NCBI GenBank assembly: GCA_900544305.1
Contig: UQUV01000026.1
Coordinates: forward strand, 1 to 42,492
Direction: 5' to 3'
Length of the DNA: 42,492 nucleotides
From: an uncultured Porphyromonadaceae bacterium
Lineage (GTDB): Bacteria > Bacteroidota > Bacteroidia > Bacteroidales > Muribaculaceae
Part shown: positions 34,902-42,437 of the stretch, piece by piece
Layout of the letters: each line of letters starts with the position of its first letter
Numbering within the stretch: position 1 is the stretch's first letter
Translations under genes and position numbers: made by a program
The notes under the pieces: model-generated
Database searches by the model: none
The model's input: the letters and a program-made list of their open reading frames with translations, nothing else
Told to the model about the DNA's origin: nothing

Positions 34902-35932
34902 ATCTGGAAAAATTAGTGCGAAAAAACATACTTTCACTGAAGCCTTACAGCTGCGCCCGCAATGAATTTTCGGGCACGGCAACCGTATGGCTCGACGCGA
35001 ACGAAAATGCCTACAACAATCCCTACAACCGCTATCCCGATCCGTTGCAACGGCGGCTGAAGGAAAAAATATCGGAACTGCGCGGCGAGGCTGCCGACCG
35101 GATTTTTCTCGGCGTGGGCAGCGACGAGTGTATCGACCTCACCTACCGCATATTCTGCCGTCCGGGTGTCGACAATGTAGTGGCCATATCGCCGTCCTAC
35201 GGCATGTATGAGGTGTGCGCGGACATCAACGATGTGGAATACCGCAAAGCACCGCTGACAGCGAACTTCGGACTGGACAAGGAAACCGTATTGCGGCTGA
35301 CGGACGACAACACGAAAGTGGTGTGGATATGCTCGCCCAACAACCCGACGGGCAACGCATTCGACCGCGACGACATAGCCGACATCTGTACACGTTTCGG
35401 CGGCATAGTTGTTGTCGACGAGGCATATATCGACTTTTCGTCGAAAGGTTCGATGCTGGAAATGCTCAACCGTTTCCCGAATCTGATTGTGATGCAGACT
35501 TTCTCGAAAGCCTGGGGAAGTGCAGCAGCACGGCTGGGCATGGCATTCGCCTCAAAGGAAATCATCGACATTTTCAACAAAGTGAAATACCCCTACAACA
35601 TCAACCAACTGACTCAGAACTACGCACTCGAACTGCTTGACCGCTACGGCGACATACGGGAATGGGTGCAGACACTCATTGCCGCGCGCGACAACCTTAT
35701 CGGACGCCTGTCTGAACTCGACTGCGTGGAAAAAATCTACCCGACGGACGCTAACTTCGTACTTGTCAAGGTGACCGATGCCAACGCCATCTACCGCTAC
35801 CTGTGCGACTGCGGAATCGTGGTGCGCAACCGCAATTCGGTGGAAATGTGCCTCAACTGCCTGCGTATCACTGCCGGCACAGAAGGTGAAAACGACCAAC
35901 TCATCCAAACACTCGCCCAATATGGAAAATGA
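34898..35932 (+). CDS. hisC: Histidinol-phosphate aminotransferase
   Basis: PLP-dependent class I/II aminotransferase that moves the amino group from glutamate to imidazole-acetol phosphate. Among its 344 residues are WLDANENAYNNPYNRYPDP near the start, FLGVGSDECIDL for cofactor phosphate binding, WICSPNNPTGN, VVVDEAYIDFS, and the Schiff-base lysine in MQTFSKAWGSAAARLGMAF (about residue 204). The late NCLRITAGTEGEN contains the Arg that binds substrate carboxylate. Length is normal. It overlaps hisD by 4 nt and hisB by 11 nt within one operon. Confidence 0.96.
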   Translation: MNLEKLVRKNILSLKPYSCARNEFSGTATVWLDANENAYNNPYNRYPDPLQRRLKEKISELRGEAADRIFLGVGSDECIDLTYRIFCRPGVDNVVAISPSYGMYEVCADINDVEYRKAPLTANFGLDKETVLRLTDDNTKVVWICSPNNPTGNAFDRDDIADICTRFGGIVVVDEAYIDFSSKGSMLEMLNRFPNLIVMQTFSKAWGSAAARLGMAFASKEIIDIFNKVKYPYNINQLTQNYALELLDRYGDIREWVQTLIAARDNLIGRLSELDCVEKIYPTDANFVLVKVTDANAIYRYLCDCGIVVRNRNSVEMCLNCLRITAGTEGENDQLIQTLAQYGK

Positions 35933-37067
35933 CGGAAAGAAAAAACGCGTGCTGTTCATTGACCGCGACGGCACACTCGTAGTCGAACCGCCCGTCGACT
36001 ATCAGCTCGACTCGCTCGAAAAACTGGAATTCATGCCGGGCGTGTTCCGCAACCTGAATTTCATCGCCCGCAACCTCGATTTCGAGCGCGTCATCGTCAC
36101 GAACCAGGACGGACTGGGCACACCGTCGTTCCCGATGGAAACCTTTCTTCCGGCTCATGAAAAGATGCTCCGGGCATTCGAAAACGAAGGAATCACGTTC
36201 GACGACATCATCATCGACCGCACGTTTGAACACGAACACCAGCCGACCCGCAAGCCGGGAACTGCCCTTTTGGGCAAATACATGACCGGCGACTACGACC
36301 TGGAGAACTCGTTCGTCATCGGCGACCGCATCACCGACATGCTGCTGGCACGGAATCTCGGAACAAAGGGCATCCTGCTCCAGCCGTATGCTACTGGACA
36401 ACAATGGGTGGACGATGCCGGACTGGGCGACACTTGCGTACTCATCACCGACAGTTGGGACCGCATCGCGGAATTTCTGCGTGCCGGAAGCCGGAAAGCC
36501 ACCGTGGTACGCACCACCTCCGAAACCGACATCCGCATCACGCTTGACCTCGACGGAAACGGCCGTACGGACATTTCCACCGGACTGGGATTTTTCGACC
36601 ACATGCTGGAGCAAATCAGCCGCCATTCGGGCATCGACTTGGAAATTCATGTGAAAGGCGACCTCAACGTCGACGAGCACCACACCATCGAGGACACGGC
36701 ACTCGCTCTCGGAGAAGCGCTCCATAAGGCGTTGGGCGACAAACGCGGCATTGAACGCTACGGCTTTATGCTGCCGATGGACGACTGCAACTGCACCGTG
36801 GCGCTCGATTTCGGCGGACGACCGTGGCTCGTCTGGGAAGCGGAATTCCGGCGCGAACGCATCGGCGACATGCCTACGGAAATGTTTCTCCACTTTTTCA
36901 AAAGCCTCAGCGATGCCGCCCGCATGAATCTCTACATTAAGGCTGAGGGCCAGAACGAGCACCACAAGATTGAAGGCATATTCAAGGCACTCGCACGCGC
37001 CCTGAAAGCCGCCATTCGCCGCGACATCTTCCGCTTCACGCTGCCTTCCACAAAAGGAACTCTATGA
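35922..37067 (+). CDS. hisB: Bifunctional histidinol-phosphatase / imidazoleglycerol-phosphate dehydratase
   Basis: Two-domain histidine enzyme of 381 residues. The N-terminal HAD phosphatase (about 1-170) has FIDRDGTLVVEPP with the nucleophilic Asp, VTNQDGLG, and the late HAD motif FVIGDRITDM. The C-terminal IGP dehydratase (about 190-381) has LDLDGNGRTDISTGLGFFDHMLEQ, DEHHTIEDTALALGEAL, and the second metal block EGQNEHHKIEGIFKALARALKAA. The phosphatase domain has DRTFEHEHQPTRKPG where enterobacterial HisB carries the Cys/His zinc loop, so that zinc site appears to be absent here. I chose ATG 35922, which overlaps hisC by 11 nt. It is the last his gene here; hisA, hisF, hisH and hisIE are not in the window. 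Confidence 0.95.
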   Translation: MENDGKKKRVLFIDRDGTLVVEPPVDYQLDSLEKLEFMPGVFRNLNFIARNLDFERVIVTNQDGLGTPSFPMETFLPAHEKMLRAFENEGITFDDIIIDRTFEHEHQPTRKPGTALLGKYMTGDYDLENSFVIGDRITDMLLARNLGTKGILLQPYATGQQWVDDAGLGDTCVLITDSWDRIAEFLRAGSRKATVVRTTSETDIRITLDLDGNGRTDISTGLGFFDHMLEQISRHSGIDLEIHVKGDLNVDEHHTIEDTALALGEALHKALGDKRGIERYGFMLPMDDCNCTVALDFGGRPWLVWEAEFRRERIGDMPTEMFLHFFKSLSDAARMNLYIKAEGQNEHHKIEGIFKALARALKAAIRRDIFRFTLPSTKGTL

Positions 37068-37144
37068 ATTAGGGGTTAGTGGTTATGGATGAGTGGTTAG
37101 GGAACAACCCGTAAACTGTAAACCGTAAACTGTAAACACTTACC
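37068..37144 (+). repeat. Heptanucleotide array C (11 units, composite)
   Basis: Starting at the base after the hisB stop codon, 77 bases divide into eleven 7-nt units: five GTTA-type (ATTAGGG, GTTAGTG, GTTATGG and so on, the reverse complement of the TAAC units in array B), a junction AACAACC, four GTAAAC-type (CGTAAAC, TGTAAAC, each twice), and ACTTACC. Length and unit plan equal those of array B at 2887-2963. Confidence 0.75.
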
Positions 37145-37189
37145 CTTCCCTGCTTTAAGGAAGACAAATTTGAAAAACTGCATTTTTCT

Positions 37190-37221
37190 TTTGTCATTTC
37201 ACTCGGCTTGCATTATCTTTG
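37190..37221 (+). promoter_or_regulatory. Promoter of pfkA
   Basis: Perfect -33 TTTG (37190-37193) and perfect -7 TATCTTTG (37214-37221), 20 nt apart. The leader to ATG 37268 is about 40 nt. Confidence 0.85.
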
Positions 37222-37267
37222 TGACAATTAAATAAATATAAGCCTTTTCACTAAAGAATAAACTATC

Positions 37268-38245
37268 ATGTCTATTAATTGTATTGGAATTTTAACCTCC
37301 GGAGGTGATGCACCGGGCATGAATGCAGCGATTCGTGCGGTCACACGCTCTGCCATTTTCAACGGAATTCGCGTGAAAGGTATTTACCGTGGATACAAAG
37401 GATTGGTGACTGGTGAAATTCAGGAATTCCGCACACAAAACGTCTCTAACATTATCCAAATGGGCGGTACGATTCTAAAAACCGCCAGATGTATGGAGTT
37501 CAAAACTCCAGAAGGCCGCAAACAGGCTTACGAAAACATGCAGAAGGAAGGCATCGATGCCCTTGTAGTCATCGGCGGTGACGGTTCGCTCACGGGTGCC
37601 CGCATTTTTGCCACAGAATTCAATATTCCTATCGTAGGTCTTCCCGGAACTATCGACAACGACCTTTATGGAACAGATACGACTATCGGTTACGACACAG
37701 CCCTGAACACAATTATGGAATGTGTCGACAAAATCCGTGACACGGCAACATCACACGAACGCCTCTTCTTCATTGAAGTCATGGGCCGCGATGCAGGCTT
37801 CCTTGCCCTCAACGGTGCTATTGCCGCAGGTGCTGAAGCAGCCATCATCCCGGAAATATCAACCGAAGTCGACCAGTTGGAAGAACTTATCAACAACGGT
37901 TTCCGCAAGAGCAAGAACTCATCCATCGTGCTGGTAGCCGAAAGCCCGGTAACCGGTGGTGCAATGGCGCTTGCCGAACGTGTAAAGAACGAATATCCGC
38001 AATACGAAGTGCGTGTGTCTATCCTCGGCCACTTGCAGCGAGGCGGTTCGCCGACAGCTCACGACCGTATCCTTGCTTCCCGCATGGGTGCAGCCGCTAT
38101 CGACGCCCTTCTCGAAGACCAGCGCAACGTAATGATTGGTGTTGCCAACGATGAAATCGTATACGTACCTTTCACCAAGGCAATCAAGAAAGACAAACCA
38201 ATCAACCGAGACCTCCTCGACACACTCCGTCGTCTGTCTATCTAA
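37268..38245 (+). CDS. pfkA: ATP-dependent 6-phosphofructokinase
   Basis: Glycolytic kinase that phosphorylates fructose 6-phosphate. The 325 residues start with ILTSGGDAPGMNAAIRAVTR (ATP-binding glycine loop). VVIGGDGSLTGA follows, where Gly rather than Asp after GGD is the mark of ATP-using rather than pyrophosphate-using enzymes. Then come PGTIDNDLYGTDTTIGYDTA with the catalytic Asp, EVMGRDAGFLAL for substrate binding, and ILGHLQRGGSPTAHDRI. Length fits bacterial PfkA (about 320). Monocistronic, with a full consensus promoter and a strong terminator. Confidence 0.96.
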   Translation: MSINCIGILTSGGDAPGMNAAIRAVTRSAIFNGIRVKGIYRGYKGLVTGEIQEFRTQNVSNIIQMGGTILKTARCMEFKTPEGRKQAYENMQKEGIDALVVIGGDGSLTGARIFATEFNIPIVGLPGTIDNDLYGTDTTIGYDTALNTIMECVDKIRDTATSHERLFFIEVMGRDAGFLALNGAIAAGAEAAIIPEISTEVDQLEELINNGFRKSKNSSIVLVAESPVTGGAMALAERVKNEYPQYEVRVSILGHLQRGGSPTAHDRILASRMGAAAIDALLEDQRNVMIGVANDEIVYVPFTKAIKKDKPINRDLLDTLRRLSI

Positions 38246-38270
38246 AAAGATACGATACAAAAAAAATTTT

Positions 38271-38308
38271 ACGCGAAGGTGAAACCATTCATCTTCGCGT
38301 ATTTTTTT
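38271..38308. terminator. Bidirectional terminator between pfkA and recO
   Basis: Stem ACGCGAAG/CTTCGCGT (38271-38278 with 38293-38300), with further pairing inside. It is flanked by AAAAAAAATTTT on the left and ATTTTTTT on the right, so it can act for both convergent genes. Confidence 0.88.
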
Positions 38309-38331
38309 ATATCATAAGAATTACAAGTCCG

Positions 38332-38359
38332 CTAACCTATAACCACTAACCCATAATAT
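38332..38359 (+). repeat. Heptanucleotide array D (4 units)
   Basis: Four 7-nt units (CTAACCT, ATAACCA, CTAACCC, ATAATAT) of the same TAAC type as array B, located between the pfkA terminator and the end of recO. Confidence 0.65.
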
Positions 38360-38367
38360 AACCCCAT

Positions 38368-39093
38368 TTATTCAAACAAGGCGCTGAGAATTTCAGGCGA
38401 GCGGAGCGTGCCGAGCGTAGAACTGTGAAGGCGATAATAATCGAGCATCAGAGCCAGCAGTCGGCTTCGCTGCTGACGATTGAAACGGAACAGGTGCATA
38501 TTGGCATAGTTCATGCGGGCAATCTTCACCAGCACTGCACTCTCCCCACTTTCCACAAAATGAGGGTGAAGTGGCTGTGAGGGACGGAAAACTCCGTCAA
38601 GCATGTCAAAGCAATAGCCTTCGCGATAGGTTTCCGTGTCAGGCTCGATACCAAAAAATACGCCCAAATTATAGAGAAAACAGATGTGAAAATTCGCAAC
38701 ACCGCGGTCCAGTTTGTCCAGCAACTGCACAGAACTGGAGATAAACGAGAACAGCGGCGCATTGCGTTCCTGCTCCACGATGACATGCGACAACAGTTCC
38801 GTTACGAACAGCGCAATGGCATTTTTCACCGGATCGGCATGCAGCGTTGTCAACGGTACCAGACAACGCGCCTCCTTGATACGAAAAATGTCGCGCGAAG
38901 GAAGGATATCTGACTCAATCTCCACCAGCGACAACGGCTGAAAAAGCGCGCGCCTCACCCTCGCCACCTTGCCATTGCTTTGCGGCAGCAGGAACGACAG
39001 CAACCCCTGCGTGTCAGTGTAGACACGCACCACTGAATTCTTGTCGTTATAGCTGACCGTGCGGAGCACCACACCTCTCAATCGTTCGTACAT
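38368..39093 (-). CDS. recO: DNA repair protein RecO
   Basis: Recombination mediator that loads RecA onto SSB-coated single strands with RecR. The 241-residue protein begins with the RecO N-terminal OB-fold pattern (MYERLRGVVLRTVSYNDKNSVVRVYTDTQGLLSFLLPQ). ALFQPLSLVEIE and ARCLVPLTTLHADPVKNAIALFVTELLSHVI follow, then an alpha-helical C-terminal domain with FHICFLYNLGVFFGIEPD. The zinc-finger cysteines of some RecO proteins are not evident. Length is typical (about 240). It is transcribed leftward from its own promoter and convergent with pfkA. Confidence 0.9.
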   Translation of the reverse strand: MYERLRGVVLRTVSYNDKNSVVRVYTDTQGLLSFLLPQSNGKVARVRRALFQPLSLVEIESDILPSRDIFRIKEARCLVPLTTLHADPVKNAIALFVTELLSHVIVEQERNAPLFSFISSSVQLLDKLDRGVANFHICFLYNLGVFFGIEPDTETYREGYCFDMLDGVFRPSQPLHPHFVESGESAVLVKIARMNYANMHLFRFNRQQRSRLLALMLDYYRLHSSTLGTLRSPEILSALFE

Positions 39094-39114
39094 CGTAACA
39101 GCTTTTTATAGCTA

Positions 39115-39122
39115 CAAACTTA
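39115..39122 (-). promoter_or_regulatory. Promoter -7 element of recO
   Basis: Minus-strand TAAGTTTG (plus CAAACTTA) matches TAnnTTTG exactly. A TTTA (plus TAAA, 39141-39144) about 18 nt upstream is a poor -33. Confidence 0.6.
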
Positions 39123-39332
39123 CGCAAATTTCACTAATCGTAAAAATCTTCCGCACAAACCACTCAACTGAAACACGCCATATTAATTACCACAATCTGC
39201 GCACAAAAAGCCTTTTTTCATTTTCATCGTTTTGATATTAACAAATAAAAACTAAATTATAATAAAAACAGTTGCAATTTTAAAAATAAAAATGTAAATT
39301 GCGCACAGTAACCCAAAATCTATATACAAAAT

Positions 39333-39422
39333 ATGAAAAAGATAGTGTTGTCACTCAGCCTTGCAATAACGCTGCCAGTATCATCTGCCTATTCCAATTT
39401 GACAAACAAAAGCAATAAATAA
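39333..39422 (+). CDS. Tiny secreted-peptide ORF (29 aa)
   Basis: Thirty codons including stop, starting MKKIVLSLSLAITLPVSS with a typical signal peptide: two lysines, a hydrophobic core, and small residues near a possible cleavage at SSA or AYS. Only about 9-10 polar residues remain (ending NLTNKSNK). It lies 32 nt before the next gene in the same direction. It may be a genuine micro-secreted peptide, or the remnant of a lost exported protein. No homologue comes to mind. Confidence 0.45.
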   Translation: MKKIVLSLSLAITLPVSSAYSNLTNKSNK

Positions 39423-39454
39423 TTGTGAAAATCCAACCCTAAATCACCACAATT

Positions 39455-40024
39455 ATGAAACGACTGATTTATGTAATAGCTGCGTGCATCCTGTTTTCCA
39501 TTATTGTGCACGCTAAAAGAACAATACCAAGAGCGCTTGAATTAGATCCCAATTATTTTGCAACTGCAACAATTTACGATGCAGACAGTGTCACTCTTAA
39601 CGAATTTTATGGCGATGATTGGGAAAGGGGTTATGTTACATTACGTTCTCCTGCCATTGCAAAAGGAGATACCCTCTGGATTTCATTCGATTTACAATAC
39701 TTTATAGATTGCACAAAACAGGACTTCACTACTGACATAAAATACAATTTCGGCTACAATGAATTGCCAGGAAAATCAGTCCTACTCGATTCAACGCAAC
39801 AGGAAATGGCAGTAAAAGAACTCCGCCGTATCTTTTCAAAAGATGTCATATTCAAAAACACTACGTTTGATGAGGTTTATAAAATTTATGAACAATCTTA
39901 CCAAAAACTCTATATGCCCGATTCTACACAAAGCAAGCAGTTAGCAATCGCGATTCTCTACCCCGTGTTTCTGATTCCACCTGCTGAAAAAGCCACAGAA
40001 GCACAAACAGAAGCGAAGCAATGA
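39455..40024 (+). CDS. Hypothetical exported protein (189 aa)
   Basis: Begins with a signal peptide or N-terminal anchor (MKRLIYVIAACILFSIIVHA). The mature part is short and mixed, with ATIYDADSVTLNEFYGDDWERGYVTLRSPAIAKGDTLWISFDLQYF near the start, a central block FGYNELPGKSVLLDSTQQEMAVKELRRIF, and a charged tail rich in Glu, Ala and Gln. I recognise no family and see no catalytic motif or lipobox. The base composition is AT-richer than that of the his region. It follows the 29-aa peptide ORF by 32 nt and may share its transcript. Confidence 0.65.
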   Translation: MKRLIYVIAACILFSIIVHAKRTIPRALELDPNYFATATIYDADSVTLNEFYGDDWERGYVTLRSPAIAKGDTLWISFDLQYFIDCTKQDFTTDIKYNFGYNELPGKSVLLDSTQQEMAVKELRRIFSKDVIFKNTTFDEVYKIYEQSYQKLYMPDSTQSKQLAIAILYPVFLIPPAEKATEAQTEAKQ

Positions 40025-40223
40025 CAGACAGGCTGACGGCCCACTGGCATTCTATACACAGAGTACCTGCATAGAAAAACAACCACAATACACAAAAAAT
40101 AGCTCTTTTGCCCCACACTTGCATAAAGCGTTAAGCTCCAGCATTTTATAAATTATTCCATTTTTTTAGGAGGCTAATCAAATTCTTAAAATCTATTAAA
40201 AAGATGCTTTTTGACAGAAAAGA

Positions 40224-40255
40224 TTTGCACAGTTAAAAAACTTCGTATAACTTTG
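40224..40255 (+). promoter_or_regulatory. Promoter of the tRNA-Glu/rpsT/tRNA-Glu unit
   Basis: Perfect -33 TTTG (40224-40227) and perfect -7 TAACTTTG (40248-40255), 20 nt apart. The first tRNA-Glu begins 35 nt after the -7 box, the same arrangement as for tRNA-Lys at the left end. Confidence 0.85.
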
Positions 40256-40289
40256 CACTCGCTTTGAAACAGTAAGCACACAACATGAT

Positions 40290-40361
40290 GGCCCATTCGT
40301 CTATCGGTTAGGACGCAAGATTTTCATTCTTGAAAGAGGAGTTCGATTCTCCTATGGGCTA
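40290..40361 (+). tRNA. tRNA-Glu (TTC), copy 1
   Basis: A 72-nt cloverleaf: acceptor GGCCCAT/ATGGGCT, D-arm with CGGTTAGGA, anticodon stem CAAGA/TCTTG around loop TTTTCAT (anticodon TTC, glutamate), T-arm GAGGAGTTCGATTCTCC, discriminator A. The 3' CCA is not encoded. It is identical to copy 2 at 40669-40740, and rpsT starts 26 nt after it. Confidence 0.96.
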
Positions 40362-40387
40362 CAATAAAAATTTAAAGATTTATTATA

Positions 40388-40648
40388 ATGGCAAATCATA
40401 AATCATCAGTTAAGAGAATTCGTCAAACAGAGACTCGTCGCCTTCGCAACCGTTACTATGCGAAAACTGCACGTAACGCTGTTCGTCGCCTCCGCGCAAT
40501 GAACGACAAGGCACAAGCTACTGAAGCTTACAATAAAGTTAGCTCTATGTTGGATCGTCTTGCTCGCAAGAATGTAATTTCTAAGAATAAGGCAGCTAAC
40601 TTGAAGAGCAAGCTTGCTAAGCACTTGAACAAAATTCAAGCAGCTTAA
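40388..40648 (+). CDS. rpsT: 30S ribosomal protein S20
   Basis: Small basic 16S-rRNA-binding protein. The 86 residues start MANHKSSVKRIRQTETRRLRNRYYAKTARNAVRRLR, the standard S20 N-terminal helix, and include KAANLKSKLAKHLNKIQAA at the end. Length matches the family. It lies between two identical tRNA-Glu genes with no promoter or terminator in the gaps, so all three are probably one primary transcript cut by RNase P and tRNA 3' processing. A small hairpin AATCGG/CCGATT overlaps the stop codon (40647-40665). Confidence 0.97.
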   Translation: MANHKSSVKRIRQTETRRLRNRYYAKTARNAVRRLRAMNDKAQATEAYNKVSSMLDRLARKNVISKNKAANLKSKLAKHLNKIQAA

Positions 40649-40668
40649 TCGGTTAAAATCCGATTCAC

Positions 40669-40740
40669 GGCCCATTCGTCTATCGGTTAGGACGCAAGAT
40701 TTTCATTCTTGAAAGAGGAGTTCGATTCTCCTATGGGCTA
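40669..40740 (+). tRNA. tRNA-Glu (TTC), copy 2
   Basis: 72 nt, identical base for base to copy 1 at 40290-40361, with the same TTC anticodon and no encoded CCA. It starts 20 nt after the rpsT stop codon and is followed at once by a terminator. Confidence 0.96.
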
Positions 40741-40745
40741 CTCAT

Positions 40746-40774
40746 AAGCGTTGACCGTAATGGTCAATGCTTTT
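40746..40774 (+). terminator. Terminator of the rpsT/tRNA unit
   Basis: Stem AAGCGTTGACC/GGTCAATGCTT (one G-T pair) with a 5-nt loop, ending in a short T-run, 5 nt after the second tRNA-Glu. Confidence 0.82.
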
Positions 40775-41005
40775 GTCGTTTACGGACATTTGTACTTCTG
40801 CAACCTTAAAGAACACCGATTCAACGGCATCGACACAGGACAAACGCCAACTTCTCCACCGAATTATCCACATCCGTGGCCTTCAGTCTTACAACCACTA
40901 CTCCGCACCACGAACATGCCAGCACATCCGCACAAAATTTAACCGTCCTGTTATATTCATTCCAACTCTTATTCATTCTTTTGCACGAAAATTCAAACAT
41001 ACGAA

Positions 41006-42130
41006 ATGAACACACTGAAGAAAAACTTGCTGGCAGCACTTCTGCTCTGTCAAATTCTCACCGTATCAGCCGCCGACACGCTTGTAAAAGGATTCGTAAA
41101 AGACACCAATGGCAACCCCGTTAGCGGAGTTCCCGTTTCTGACGGTAGAAACGTAACCGTTACAGACAGCAACGGCTGCTATAGCCTGACAACCGACCCG
41201 GAAAGAAATCCATTAGTCTACATTTCAACTCCGGCAGCCTACCATTTGCCGCAAACTGAAGGCATTGCCAACGGCTTTTACCAACCATTAAAAACAGAGA
41301 CAACGGAAAACATCTGCAATTTCACACTGCAAAAGCGAAACCAGCCTTGCGACAACTTTATCTTTATCCCGATTTCCGACCCGCAAGTCATCAACGACCA
41401 GCAGTTTGACCGTTTCCGCAGCGAAACCGTACCCGACCTGAAACAAACCGCCGACTCGCTGAAAGCCTATGAAATAGTGGGCATGGGACTTGGAGACATG
41501 GTTTGGGACAGAATGGACTACATGCAACCCTACATTGATGCCGTAAAGAATTTGGGGATGACCATGTTCCAGGTTCCCGGGAATCATGACCTCAACAAAA
41601 AATACGCCGACCTCGGACGCACCCAGAACACCGCCGACGGCTATGCCGAACAAGACTACCTTGCTTCGTTCGGCCCGACAAACTACTCGTTCAACATCGG
41701 CAAGATACATATAATAGGAATGAAAAGTACGGACTATAAAGGCGGAAAGAAATATGTGGAATATCTCACCAACGAACAGTTGGAATGGCTGAAAAACGAC
41801 TTAAGCTACGTGCCAAAAGGAACAACCGTGTTCCTCAATCTCCATGCACCCGTAGCCAACACTACGGTTTTTGCCGGAGGCAATGTCCGCAACGCCAACG
41901 CACTTTTCAACATTCTCCGTCCCTATGAAGTGCATATATTCTCCGGACATACGCATTACTACGAAAACACCCGCCCTCACCCGACTATCTATGAACACAA
42001 CATCGGTGCCGCATGTGGCGCATGGTGGGCCGGCGACGTCAACCGCTGCGGCGCACCTAACGGCTATCTTATCGTCACCGTCAAAGGCAATGATATAAAA
42101 TGTTGGTACAAAGTTACTACAAAAAAGTGA
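41006..42130 (+). CDS. Exported calcineurin-like metallophosphoesterase, short C-terminus
   Basis: 374-residue exported protein. Signal peptide (MNTLKKNLLAALLLCQILTVSA), then a carboxypeptidase-regulatory-like N-domain (VKGFVKDTNGNPVSGVPVSDG, to about residue 110). The metallophosphoesterase domain carries a metal site PISDPQV (DxQ in place of DxH), GLGDMVWD (GD), QVPGNHDLN (GNHD), NLHAPV (H) and FSGHTHYYE (GHTH). The chain stops soon after CGAWWAGDVNRCGAPNGYLIV. Related Bacteroidota proteins as I remember them (MetallophosN-Metallophos-MetallophosC) run about 100 residues longer, so the C-terminal domain appears cut short; no other reading frame continues it. Substrate unknown (phosphodiester or phosphomonoester in the periplasm). 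It lies just before a recombinase gene, so truncation at an element boundary is possible. Confidence 0.82.
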   Translation: MNTLKKNLLAALLLCQILTVSAADTLVKGFVKDTNGNPVSGVPVSDGRNVTVTDSNGCYSLTTDPERNPLVYISTPAAYHLPQTEGIANGFYQPLKTETTENICNFTLQKRNQPCDNFIFIPISDPQVINDQQFDRFRSETVPDLKQTADSLKAYEIVGMGLGDMVWDRMDYMQPYIDAVKNLGMTMFQVPGNHDLNKKYADLGRTQNTADGYAEQDYLASFGPTNYSFNIGKIHIIGMKSTDYKGGKKYVEYLTNEQLEWLKNDLSYVPKGTTVFLNLHAPVANTTVFAGGNVRNANALFNILRPYEVHIFSGHTHYYENTRPHPTIYEHNIGAACGAWWAGDVNRCGAPNGYLIVTVKGNDIKCWYKVTTKK

Positions 42131-42437
42131 AATGCGGAAAGAAATAGTGATAGAATTGAGTTACAAGGGTTTCAGTCGTGCTTCCGATTATTCGTGAAGC
42201 CATCGCAATCACCGCTGAAGCCAAATCAGGACGCCGCTACGTTACTTGTCCGTAACCATGCACGGAATGGCGACAAACGGACACGGATAACGAAACAAGG
42301 CGTTAAGGATTAGTGAGTTACTGACAACTCACGCAACAAATCCGGTTACGGAAAAAGATTGCGCCGTTCCTCCCCGTTTTGCGTACCGACAACGGACTCT
42401 TCACCAACTAATTTTGAACCTAAAAAAATTAAGGACG
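42131..42437 (+). other. Gene-free leader of the recombinase with inverted repeats
   Basis: No credible ORF in about 307 nt. It contains a perfect 7-bp hairpin GTGAGTT/AACTCAC (42313-42319 with 42326-42332). Near 42239-42291 there is a looser inverted pair in which GTTA and TTGTCCGT are matched by ACGGACA and TAAC. Such structures ahead of a tyrosine recombinase could be attachment or inversion sites, or attenuating RNA folds. Confidence 0.45.

Noticed and set aside
37068..37144. TTAGGG-like units as a telomere or linear end
   Set aside because: They are short, degenerate, internal to the sequence and mixed with GTAAAC units. The resemblance to telomeric repeats is coincidental.
40290..40740. 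Identical tRNA-Glu copies as attachment-site duplication by a mobile element
   Set aside because: The DNA between them is only rpsT, both tRNAs are complete, and no recombinase lies between them.
42131..42230. A frameshift at the A-run near 42119-42127 hiding the rest of the metallophosphoesterase
   Set aside because: I read all three frames after the stop; none continues for a useful length or resembles the missing domain.
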